From Lates calcarifer (Eukaryota > Chordata > Actinopteri > Centropomidae), in contig NC_066843.1 in NCBI RefSeq assembly GCF_001640805.2, positions 4,369,850 to 4,433,849 of the forward strand: DNA of 64,000 nucleotides, given 5' to 3'. Below are positions 22,438-31,573 of the stretch, piece after piece; the first letter of the stretch is position 1; every line of letters starts with the position of its first letter. Below the pieces are notes generated by a model. It ran no database searches. It was not told the DNA's origin and was given only the letters and a program-made list of their open reading frames with translations. Made by a program: the position numbers and the translations under genes.

Positions 22438-22503
22438 AATGAATGAATAAATAAAACACAATTACACCACCAGCAGCCTGGAATATTGTCGAAAGGTAAA
22501 AAT

Positions 22504-22509
22504 TTTATT
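22504..22509 (-). terminator. Polyadenylation signal of the unrecognised gene
   Basis: AATAAA on the minus strand, 47 bases past the stop at 22556. It is followed by a GT-rich stretch (CTGCTGGTGGTGTAATTGTG) about 25-45 bases further on, the usual downstream element. Confidence 0.55.
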
Positions 22510-22555
22510 ACCTCACAGTCGTTTCTCAATAAAAACAGCAAAACAGTAGCTGCTT

Positions 22556-23022
22556 TTAGTAACTGCTTCTACATTCAATAAACTGGACACAGTTTTGGTA
22601 ACAGATACCACATCCAGTAGGCCCGACATCGAGAGCAACACATATGTATTGGTAATAGATAAAACATCCAGTAGGCCCAATATCAAGAACAATACATAGA
22701 TTTTGGTAACAGATACCGCATCCAGTAGGCCCAACATCAAGAGCAACACATATGTATTGGTAATAGATTAAACATCCAGTAGGCCTGACATCGAGTACAA
22801 CACATAGGTTTTGGTAACAGATACCACACCCTATAGGCCCAATATTGAGAACAATACATAGGTTTTGGTAACTGATACGGCATCCAGTAAGCCTGGCATG
22901 GAGCTCAGATAAGAAGATTTGAAGAAGAGTGTATTCAGTTAAAAAGTTTTCATTCTGGGCGTCCTCAGCAGTGGTAGCTCCAAGGTTGGTGTTTCCAACC
23001 AAGGTGTCTTCAGCAGTGGTAC
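22556..23022 (-). CDS. Last exon of the unrecognised gene (18-residue repeats)
   Basis: 467 nt, residues 121-275 and stop. Starts GTTAEDTLVGNTNLGATTAE, then a linker EYTLLQIFLSELHARLTG, then the Cys-containing tandem repeats. Open throughout. Confidence 0.5.
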
Positions 23023-24555
23023 CTAGGTTAACATAAGATGTACTTTTATTGGTCCATCTTAGAAGAAATTCAGTTCATTTAAAATCAAAGTCAGAAATTT
23101 CCATAAATGCCTACACATCAGAAGTAATGAAAAAATAAAACTAGATAAAATAGCAATAACAGATGTGTGTTGTGTAATGTTCATGTGTACTATACATGTA
23201 CCTTCAACAGGGGTGGTGTTTCCACACTGAGTGTCTTCAGTGGTGGTACCTCCTATATCTAAGGAACAGAAAACAGAGTTGTCAGTTAATAATGTGGCTG
23301 CAAGCAAAGCCCCAAAAGACCCCTCACACTCTGCACACAACCTGTTCCACCTCCTGCCTCTGGTAGGTGCTGCGTTAGCTTAGCTTAGTGTAAAACTTTG
23401 GAAACAGCCATTGCGAGTTTGCTAGGCAATGTGTGGAGACTTAAAAAAATTACTGCACACTGCTAAGAAACTCATAAAATAGGAATAGTAGCTATGATTA
23501 AAACCATCTGTGATGTGCAATGTTCCTGTGTAGTATACATGTACCTCTAGTGATGGTGTTTCCAGCCGGAGCCTCTGGAGCATTAGGGGTGGTGTTTCGA
23601 ATCTGGGCACCTTCAGCCAGTGGTACCTAGGTTAACATAAGATGTACCTTTATTGATCCATCTTAGAGGAAAATCAATTTATTAAAATCAAATTCAGAAA
23701 TATCCATAAATGCCTATAAGTAAGGAAAAATAAAATAAGATAATAGCAATGATAGTTGTGTTGTGAAATGTTCATGTGTACTAAAAATATACCTCTAGGA
23801 GCGGTGCTTCCAGCCGAAGCCTCTCCAGCATTAGGGGCGGTGCTTCCAGCCGGGGCGGTGCTTCCAGCCAGGGCGGTGTTCCGGCTGGAGCGTCTCCAGC
23901 ATTAGGGGCGGTGCTTCCAGCCGGGGCGGTGCTTCCAGCCGGGGCGGTGTTTCCGGCTGGAGCCTCTCCAGCATTGTGGTTCACATCTGAGTGATTATAC
24001 AAGGAAGTTTGAGTTCTTTCTCTTGAGGAAAATACAAGTGCTGTGGCTAGTCATGTTAGCGAGTGACTAGCAATTTGGGAAAATGTCACCCTACTTTCTA
24101 GATTGAACTTAAACTTCTACAGAGCCTAGAATTTTGCCATCAAACACATTGTTATCATATTTGTTACTGACACACAATGGAAATGATTTTGCTGCTGTGG
24201 ACCTTTATCAGTGCTGACGTGCAATTTTTAATTACCCGAAACAGAAAAACCACAAAAGTTATGAACTACCACTACTTTCTGTATAATCGGTCAAAGAGCT
24301 AAACTACACATACATGTGACAAGAGCTGTTTAACTCATCTCCTTTCAACTTAAGTTTTTTAAACAAATAACTGTCATTTCTCTCTTCTCTTGGATTTACA
24401 CAGTGCTCTCCCATCGATCAAAAAGAACAAAAAGAAAATGTGTAATAGACATTTTTCTCTTCCTGAATTTAGTTAGTAGCTACTTTAATTCTATCTGTAT
24501 ACATAGGATAGCACAAGAACTACTCACCAAGTGATGGCATGTCTCTTAAGTCCAT
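22556..24555 (-). CDS. Unrecognised five-exon gene, 275-residue repetitive protein
   Basis: I do not recognise this protein. Exons, minus strand: 24555-24528, 23986-23793, 23626-23545, 23258-23202, 23022-22556; joined they give 828 nt, 275 residues and a stop. All junctions are GT-AG (donors GTGAGT, GTATAT, GTACAT, GTACAT; acceptors CACTCAG, AACCTAG, TCCTTAG, AACCTAG). Junction phases are 1, 0, 1, 1. Residues 1-9 are MDLRDMPSL, with no signal peptide. Residues 10-46 are Ala/Gly/Pro/Thr repeats (APAGSTAPAGSTAP), 47-74 an L-E-A-P-P repeat, 75-121 hold NTTP/TTEDT units, and 166-275 hold about six 18-residue repeats of the form CYQNLCIVLDIGPTGCGI. Exon 2-intron 2-exon 3 resembles exon 4-intron 4-exon 5, an internal duplication. 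A TATA-like box lies upstream and AATAAA follows the stop. The short introns and repeats leave room for error; it could also be a decaying or lineage-specific gene. Confidence 0.5.
22597..22918 (-). repeat. 54-bp tandem repeat, about six copies, in coding sequence
   Basis: Units start at 22597, 22651, 22705, 22759, 22813 and 22867 (GGTAACAGATACC or GGTAATAGATAAA on the plus strand); a degraded partial unit precedes them. Types with ACAGATACC and ATAGATAAA alternate for four units, giving a 108-bp higher-order period. 54 is a multiple of three, so copy-number change would keep the frame. Confidence 0.9.
23202..23258 (-). CDS. Exon 4 of the unrecognised gene
   Basis: 57 nt, phase 1 at both ends, residues 102-120: DIGGTTTEDTQCGNTTPVE. 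Acceptor has a good pyrimidine tract (CTGTTTTCTGTTCCTTAG). Confidence 0.45.
23545..23626 (-). CDS. Exon 3 of the unrecognised gene (frame-restoring)
   Basis: 82 nt, phase 0 in, 1 out, residues 75-101: VPLAEGAQIRNTTPNAPEAP then AGNTITR. Compared with the like exon at 23022 it has one extra G (CTGGCTGAAG against CTGCTGAAG), which exactly offsets the base lost in exon 2. Confidence 0.45.
23793..23986 (-). CDS. Exon 2 of the unrecognised gene (GSTAPA repeats)
   Basis: 194 nt, residues 10 (split) to 74. Built of 18-base units coding GSTAPA and a roughly 85-base higher unit present twice. The second copy has lost one base, moving the frame from A-P-A-G-S-T to P-P-R-L-E-A. The frame stays open to the donor after CTAGAG. 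Confidence 0.45.
23803..23975 (-). repeat. GC-rich 18-bp tandem repeats in exon 2
   Basis: On the plus strand repeated GGGGCGGTGCTTCCAGCC units, interspersed with CTGGAGCCTCTCCAGCATTA. Markedly richer in G+C and CpG than the surrounding AT-rich introns. Confidence 0.85.
24528..24555 (-). CDS. Exon 1 of the unrecognised gene
   Basis: ATG plus eight further codons and one base (MDLRDMPSL, phase 1 out), then donor GTGAGT. The ATG is preceded by ACAACG. It lies about 40 bases from the TATA-like box, so the 5' UTR would be very short. Confidence 0.45.
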
Positions 24556-24591
24556 CGTTGTTATGTGCCGTGGCCGTGCCTCCGCCACGTT

Positions 24592-24597
24592 CTTATA
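24592..24597 (-). promoter_or_regulatory. TATA-like box of the unrecognised gene
   Basis: Minus strand reads GGATATAAGAACG at 24600-24588; TATAAG is at 24597-24592. A start about 30 bases on would fall near 24565, ten bases before the ATG at 24555. Confidence 0.4.
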
Positions 24598-24864
24598 TCC
24601 CTTCCTGTTCGAGCAAATTCTAGACTCGTCAGGTTTCGAGTATAATCGAGAAACATCATGGCATACGCCCAGTCAGATGACATTTCCAGAATGCAGTGAG
24701 GTTGTACTATCATTGGCATTACTTGTGAACTTGCTGATCCTGTTTTAAGCCACTGACTATCCACTCACCAAAGTTAAGTCTATGTGAGTTTTTAAAATTG
24801 TGTTCACAGTTACATTATATATCTGTTGCTTAATTAAATTTTTAGTCTGTTGCTTCCACAGTGG

Positions 24865-25016
24865 CCAGCACTCTTCAAAACCAAGACCCAAAATAAGTTT
24901 ATTACAGTATGTATTGATGAAGTGCTTAAAATACCTTAAAAGAGTTTATCGTAGGAGCACTTCATCAGTAAATGATGCACTGGACTGATTTTGGATCTTG
25001 GTTTTTAAGAGTGTGG
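24865..25016. mobile_element. 152-bp hairpin MITE with about 30-bp terminal inverted repeats
   Basis: Left end CAGCACTCTTCAAAACCAAG pairs with the right end (rc CCACACTCTTAAAAACCAAG), continuing through CCCAAAATAAG / TCCAAAATCAG. A second inner pair, GATGAAGTGCT and AGCACTTCATC, flanks the centre, so the whole element can fold into one imperfect stem. Non-coding. Target duplication not resolved. Confidence 0.7.
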
Positions 25017-25861
25017 ACCTCTGTCATATCAGAAACTCAACACAAATTAAAAGACTGGAAAAAAAAACACTTGAGACACTTGGGGGTCAGCTGAATGAGA
25101 TCAGTCAAAGGCGTCTTTATGCAACCTGTGTGACTGAAACTGTAATTATGCATTACCCAATAATAGCAGTACTTACATATAATAGGTCCTGCGTTCTGTC
25201 TGTTCAAATCGAGGTCAACAGAGATCCAAGGGCGAACCGTCCATTTTACAACCGTCCTCTGGGAGAATACTCATCCTTCCTCCACTGTAGTAGCCATCCA
25301 ATGTTTAAATCAATAAGAAGGCTTCACTGGAAAGAGGAGAAGCACAGATTTAATGTCTGACTTAAAAGGGACAAAGCCTCAAGACACTGAGTAGTAAATT
25401 TAACCTAGTTAAAGTCCTGAAAATGATACGATTTCTGGAAAATATTTAAAATACTAACGAGTACTTTATATTCTTCTGTCATTATTAATTTACTGGACAT
25501 TATTACCTCAATTTAATAAGCTCTCAGTTTGATGCAGGTTAACAGACGCACAAAGACTCAAAGCTTATATAAAATTCAATTAGGCACCAGTGTCCCTCAT
25601 GTTGCCCCCATTAAAGCAGGTATTAGACCAAGTGTGCACATGGGTTGTCCATCCAGTAGATGGCACAGTCTAACTTGAAAGCACAAAGATCCTCATCACT
25701 TACAGGATCTGTGTGTGACTCTGCTGTTAATCAGCCACAATGTAAAGGCAATGTAAGCACTTCTGGGAAATGAATGAATGAATACATTAATCAGCTACTT
25801 AATTAATATATCAATTAAGCCCCACACTGATTTAATTCACCAAATGAACCACACTGTGGAG
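25017..25861. other. Intergenic, no gene seen
   Basis: One long plus-strand open frame (24998-25360) begins inside the MITE and has no recognisable domain, so it is not called. The rest is AT-rich with frequent stops. Confidence 0.4.
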
Positions 25862-26388
25862 TCAGATTGCCAACATAATCCACCCCCCCCCACCCCCTCT
25901 CTCTTTCCACACAAGCGCAGTCTTGTGTAACTCTCCCCTCCTCTCTCCCTGCCCCCTTCTCCTCACATCTCTCCCTCCTCTCGCACACATACTCACAATT
26001 CCCTCCTCATCCTTTACAGCCCACCAGAAGCTGTGAATGGTAGACAGCTCCTCGTATTTCGCTGCGCTGGTGAGCATCACACCGGTCAGAGCGAGTGGAG
26101 GCTGAGCAGAGCAGAGCGCACTGCTACGGTCACCGATCCTCTGGTGTCATGTAAAATAACTGGAAGAAGAACAGTGGATACTTTTTAAATTAAAGGATAA
26201 CAACTGTGCTGTAAAAGTAGCGACACACACGTGTTTTCTTTCTTTTTTTATTCCTTGGATTTTTGTGCGCGCTAAAGTGGCCATGGCGCATTTTACGCAC
26301 TGCAGGTAACCAGTGTTCTGGAGCTCAAACAAACAAGAAACATGGATTAAAATTTGAGTAAGTTCGCCTTTACTTCAGGAGAGCTCAA
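25862..26388 (+). promoter_or_regulatory. kcnj3: kcnj3 promoter/5' UTR region
   Basis: Begins with a long C/CT-rich tract (25884-25985), typical of a TATA-less promoter, then a GAGCAGAGCAGAGCGCACTG stretch. Three short upstream ORFs precede the start: a bare ATG-TAA at 26149-26154, an eight-codon ORF at 26283-26309 and a two-codon ORF at 26342-26350. The transcription start is not fixed. Confidence 0.5.
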
Positions 26389-27054
26389 ATGGCGGCACTT
26401 CGCAGAAAATTTGGCGAAGACTACCAGGTGGTAAACACAAACAGGGCCACCACTTTCTCTGCTCCGGTCAAGAAGAAACGCCAGCGCTTCGTGGACAAGA
26501 ACGGTCGCTGCAACGTGCAGCACGGGAACCTGGGCGGAGAGACCAGCAGGTACCTCTCTGACCTCTTCACCACTTTGGTCGACCTGAAGTGGCGATGGAA
26601 CCTGCTCATCTTCATCCTAACTTACACCATCGCCTGGCTGGTCATGGCATCTATGTGGTGGATCATAGCGTACATCAGGGGAGACTTAAACCACGGCCAC
26701 GACTCGTCCTACACCCCCTGCGTGGCCAATGTTTACAACTTCCCCTCAGCTTTTCTGTTTTTCATCGAGACTGAGGCCACTATCGGCTACGGCTACCGGT
26801 ACATTACCGAGAAGTGCCCCGAGGGCATCATCCTCTTCCTGTTCCAGTCGCTGCTCGGCTCCATAGTGGACGCTTTTCTCATCGGCTGCATGTTCATAAA
26901 AATGTCTCAACCTAAGAAACGCGCGGAGACGCTCATGTTCAGTCAGGACGCGGTGATTTCTCAGAGAGACGGCAAACTGTGCCTCATGTTCCGCGTGGGC
27001 AACCTGCGGAACAGCCACATGGTGTCCGCTCAGATCAGGTGCAAACTCATAAAG
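26389..27054 (+). CDS. kcnj3: kcnj3 exon 1 (N-terminus, both membrane helices, pore)
   Basis: 666 nt, residues 1-222, ending QIRCKLIK with donor GTAAGC, phase 0. Read-through would add only ten residues ([10 protein letters not shown]) before a stop. Confidence 0.97.
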
Positions 27055-30000
27055 GTAAGCTCACATCTGGTGTCAATAACGCCCTGAAAACTGACTGCTG
27101 TAGGAGCTGAGTTAAAGTTAAGATAAATCACACCTTCTTTCACCATAAAGCACTGAAATAAAACAGTTACATTAAAGTAAACAAGCTGTAAAATGAACTT
27201 AATTTAAGTTAAGAGTCCCTGCTGCTGCTGCATTGGGCAGCACCATCTTATCTCAGCAGCACGGAGCACTTTCTTTGAAGTGTTACATATTGTAGGCCTA
27301 TGCAAATAGTATTAGCTTAGGGAAAGTAAAAAAAGCAGCCATCTCTTTTTCTGCACAATGACTGCGCTCTTGACTGACAGTCTGCATCTCTTAAGAATCT
27401 TTTTTTCCATTTACTTTCTGTCTGATCTGAGTCCATGTGGAACAGAAACAGCTGCACACTGCATATTAATAATTAAAATTAACCTTCTTTCTCATTCAAA
27501 GTGTAATTGTGAGTGGGTCCCACTATACAACATATGCCTTGTTAAACAGAACAGGCTTAAGGTAGTATTACCATAATCCTTCAGCTGCAGGATGGTGAGG
27601 CTGAGTGGCAGCCAGGTGCATCCCAAACCACTGAGATAACAGAGCAGAGGGGGTTTCCTTTGTGAGGGCAGTCAACACTGTGTCCAGCAGCGGCTTCTTC
27701 TTTTCAGTCGACGACACCTGGACAGATGGGTGTGCATCAGTAAGTGAATGTGACAGAGATGCCCCCCACCCCCCAAGAGGGAAGTTAGGCTCAGTGAATC
27801 AGTGGTGAGAGGGAGCTTCACACACTACCACAGATCAGTGGAGTCAGTAAAACAGCACCCATGGGAGAGAGCACGGAGGCATAAAAGGTATTTACATCAA
27901 CCATGAAGAAATGCAGCATTTTGCTTCTTTTTCATATGGTTTGTTATTTTCTTTCTCTTCCCTGAGATATAAAATGTGTAACAAAGCATCAATACGTCTG
28001 CAACGAAACCCCAGAGCATTAAAACCAGCCTGTATCCACTGGTTGTAATATTGTGGGCTTGGAAGCTCCTCACCAACTGTGCCACGTTGGTTATCCACTA
28101 ATGAAGAGCTCAGCAGATTTTTTTTGGGGAGGAGGGGATATAGCTAATGAACCTCGCACTCTGAAAAACAAGCCAACAATGCAGAAAATTACAACAAACA
28201 GTAGCAGGGTCGACTGGCTCCTCTTTTAATTATCATAATAGAGCTCCTTTCAGCCACATCCATGTTCAGTGTGCAAAATGGGCCATAAAGAAGACAAACA
28301 GCATTAGTGAGGTGCTTGGAGCTTGTTTATGTCTGTGTTCTCCTCTGCACAGCCACATCGAGCACAGCGTTGGTCAGCTTAATGATGCATGCAGGCAGGC
28401 AGAGAGGGAGAGGAAGGCAGGCAGGGAGGGAGGACTGAGCTATTCCACAGTTACAAGCAGTGGAGGAAGTGAACAGCCCAATAGGCATAAAGTAAAACCA
28501 CAGGTCTACGCTGATTTCCCAAGTCTCTCCTGCAAAACTCAGCATCGCAATCAGACTCTCTTCATCTGTGCAGCACACCTGTGATGCAGTGTATCACCAC
28601 ACTGGAACTCGTGGTAATAAATAGTCCATTTTAAGTGTCTTAAAACTGAAAGACTGATTTTTTTTATAGCAGAACTAGAACAGAAATAATCAGGATTTGT
28701 GTTACTCTCAACAAAAGAAGACAAGCAGGTCTGTAAAGGAAACGAGAACAGATGAGCGTCGCAAAATAACTGAAGCTTTTTTTTTTTACACTGTAGAGCC
28801 ACAGTCTTTTTACCTTTCCTCCTGGACTGCAAGAAATACAATCAGTATAAATTCCAAGACCTTTCTGCCAACCCCACATCACTATTACACTCCCTCTCTC
28901 TGTGAAATACAATAAATACAGCATCCACTGTGTGCTCCTTAGTGTTTTTTTATTTTGCTCCAGGGCTTTGTGGTCTAACCTTATTCTTTCGCTTCAAAGA
29001 CTCCCTTACTGAGACTGAGTTTTTGCAGCAGCTCTGCCAGAGTACAGAACAAAATAACAAAAACTAAAAATAAGTGACTCATCATGCATGAACAAAAGCA
29101 TTGTTTAAGCTGAACATACCTTCAGATCTAACACATACAATGTTTAGAAGAACCTTGAATAAAAGGAATAAAAAAACCCACAGTAGTCATATTTTAGCCT
29201 GGATGCTTTCAGTGCAGTCCCTGTGTAGAGATGTTGGTGGTGCTGTTGAACTGCAGCCCTCTCTAAGTCATGCCTCATATAAAATACTCAGTGTGTGTGT
29301 GAGAGAGACAGTTTGAGAAAAGGTTTTTGTGATGACTTGTTCATCAAGCTGCATCTATAACAGAGTAAATGAACAACTCTCTCACATAAAATTGAACCAG
29401 AACTTTTCTTTTATAAATCAAAACAGTTTCTCTGACACCACCTCGAACTATGAGAATTTATTTTCAAGTATTCTCTGAAACTTTTGCTGGTTTTTATGAT
29501 TTAAACTCCAAGCTGTCTGCATTTTAAGATTTGGTCCCTGTCCTTTAATGGGACTTTACAGAGCACTCACTTTTGCAGATATGAGTACAGAGGGTCTGAA
29601 TGAGTGCCTAAAGAACGATTAAGGTGGACTAAACCCCATTCACTATAAGCTAAGCATTTAGCATGTACAGTGTTACCCCATATGGAGTCAAAGTAAAGTA
29701 GTTTCTTGCCTCTCAAGAACCTGAGGCTTGCGGACACGTTCACGTCTGGTTTTTCTTATTCAGCTTGTTAAAGTTAAATCATAAAGACTCAGTACGTACT
29801 GTGACGATCAGCTTTCTCTCCGCTCTGTCTGAAGCACTTTTCTGTCAGAGGGTAAAGAGAGTTGGAGCAGAAAACAAGTGTGATTGGTTGTCTTCATGTT
29901 GTTGCTCCAACACGTCGAGGGATATTTACTTAAAGCTGAACTTTAGTCAACTTACTCTTGTTTTACTATTTTTTGTTTTGCATTAGCTCACCAATCCAAC

Positions 30001-31060
30001 TCCATATCAACTAAGTACTGAAATACTGAATCCGACATGAGGAAGGTGAAGGTGTGACCATCCACCAGGCACCTCTGACAGAGCACACTGGCCACTTTAG
30101 TCTCAGTCCCATTCTTGTGGTTGGGGATGTTGCGGACACAAAATTGCTCTTAGTGCAGTACAGTGTGAGATAAAAGTACCAGCCTCTCTCCTGGTGCAAT
30201 AAACGAACTCACTGACCTTTGGTTAGAAGTGGGCCTCTGGCCATCCGCCAATGCCCAGATACAGAATTTTGGTTTTCCCTTTTTCTCTAGTGATGCCAAT
30301 GAAGTGTGTTTTTTTTAGCCACTCAGCTCTGTTCTGGGGTCAGTTGGTCTGCAGGAGGAGGAGGAAGCTGGAGACATCTTCTGCTTGACTGTAGTGACAG
30401 AAAAAAGAAGGCATGCCATCCATATCTGCTCCAAAGAGCAATGTTATCAAAATAATCTTTGTCAGTAATGGCAGTGAAAGAAATTCCATCTTTTCTGGCA
30501 CCTTACAGAAAACAGTGCCAAACAACCAAGACTGTCTGATGGGTCCTGGGTCCTGTAGCAACATGCCTCAGTGAGAATTGGCAGATGTAATATGGCTGGT
30601 GTGAATCAGAGAAGGTGACAAAGCTACTAGTGGTGCATAATTGAATCCTTGGATGAAGCCACAGCTCTCATTTCACCCAGTCTAAGTTGCAACATCATTA
30701 TGTGTCCTTACAAAAAAGTGGACTTAGATACACGCAATCATCCAAGAAGATGAGACTTCAACCAAAAGAGTTCCTTTAGATGACAAGGCCTGTTTGAAAG
30801 TGAACCACTTGTTGGCGCTGCTGTGTTTGGACAGTGCACCAGAGCTCTGCTGAGCTGTCGTGGATGATTACCGGATGACAGCAGACAGCAGAAAGAAGGG
30901 AGCGACAGACCAATGGGAGCTGTCACCCAGAGTCCCACCATAAGCAGTTGAAGTGCAGCTTTGCGGGGCATCCATGACAGCCTCACGGGGCATCCTGGTG
31001 GAACATCCTAGCTGAAAATATATGACTCTGGTATTACTGGGAGGGTGGGAGGAGGGTGAC

Positions 31061-31093
<33 letters not shown>

Positions 31094-31534
31094 GTGAAGG
31101 AATTGATTGAAAGTGATGGAAAGTGGTGAAAGAGCTGGAGAGAGGCTCAGAGTGGAGACATAAAAAGAATTACAATTATTATTAACAGATTTTTCTTTCT
31201 TTCTTTAATATTTTCATTGTGTGAGCAGAGCCTTCTATTTCAGAGATATACAAGTGAGAGAAATCCTCTAGGCCGTATATCTCCTCAGAGGATTGCAGGG
31301 TGGACTACACATACTAGTCGCGAGAACTAGAATTGATTTCCATTTCTTTTCTAATAAGAATAGCGATGCAATTATACTATCAGGGTGTAGGAGGGTGGAG
31401 AAAGGCCTTGAAGACCCGCAGTCACTGATTAGTAAGCCCCTGAGTCAGAGGAAGAAAACTCTGGACTGCTCATGCTTTCCTTTGTATCCTATTTTTGAAT
31501 AATTCAGGTGTATGGGATGTTCAAAAATGCACAG

Positions 31535-31573
<39 letters not shown>

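Noticed and set aside
22597..22918. Regularly spaced repeats resembling a CRISPR array
   Set aside because: Whole 54-bp units are similar with no unique spacers, and the genome is eukaryotic; this is a minisatellite.
24998..25360. 120-codon plus-strand open frame upstream of kcnj3
   Set aside because: It starts inside the hairpin MITE and has no recognisable domain, splice context or polyadenylation signal close by; a chance frame of this size is expected.
27251..27273. CTCAGCAGCACGGAGCAC as a possible RE1/NRSF silencer near kcnj3 exon 1
   Set aside because: The left half resembles the RE1 consensus but the right half does not match, so it falls short of a supported site.
30011..30986. Minus-strand open frames in kcnj3 intron 1
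   Set aside because: Protein-like fragments occur in more than one frame, which made me consider a decayed retrocopy, but no family was recognised and no continuous frame exists.
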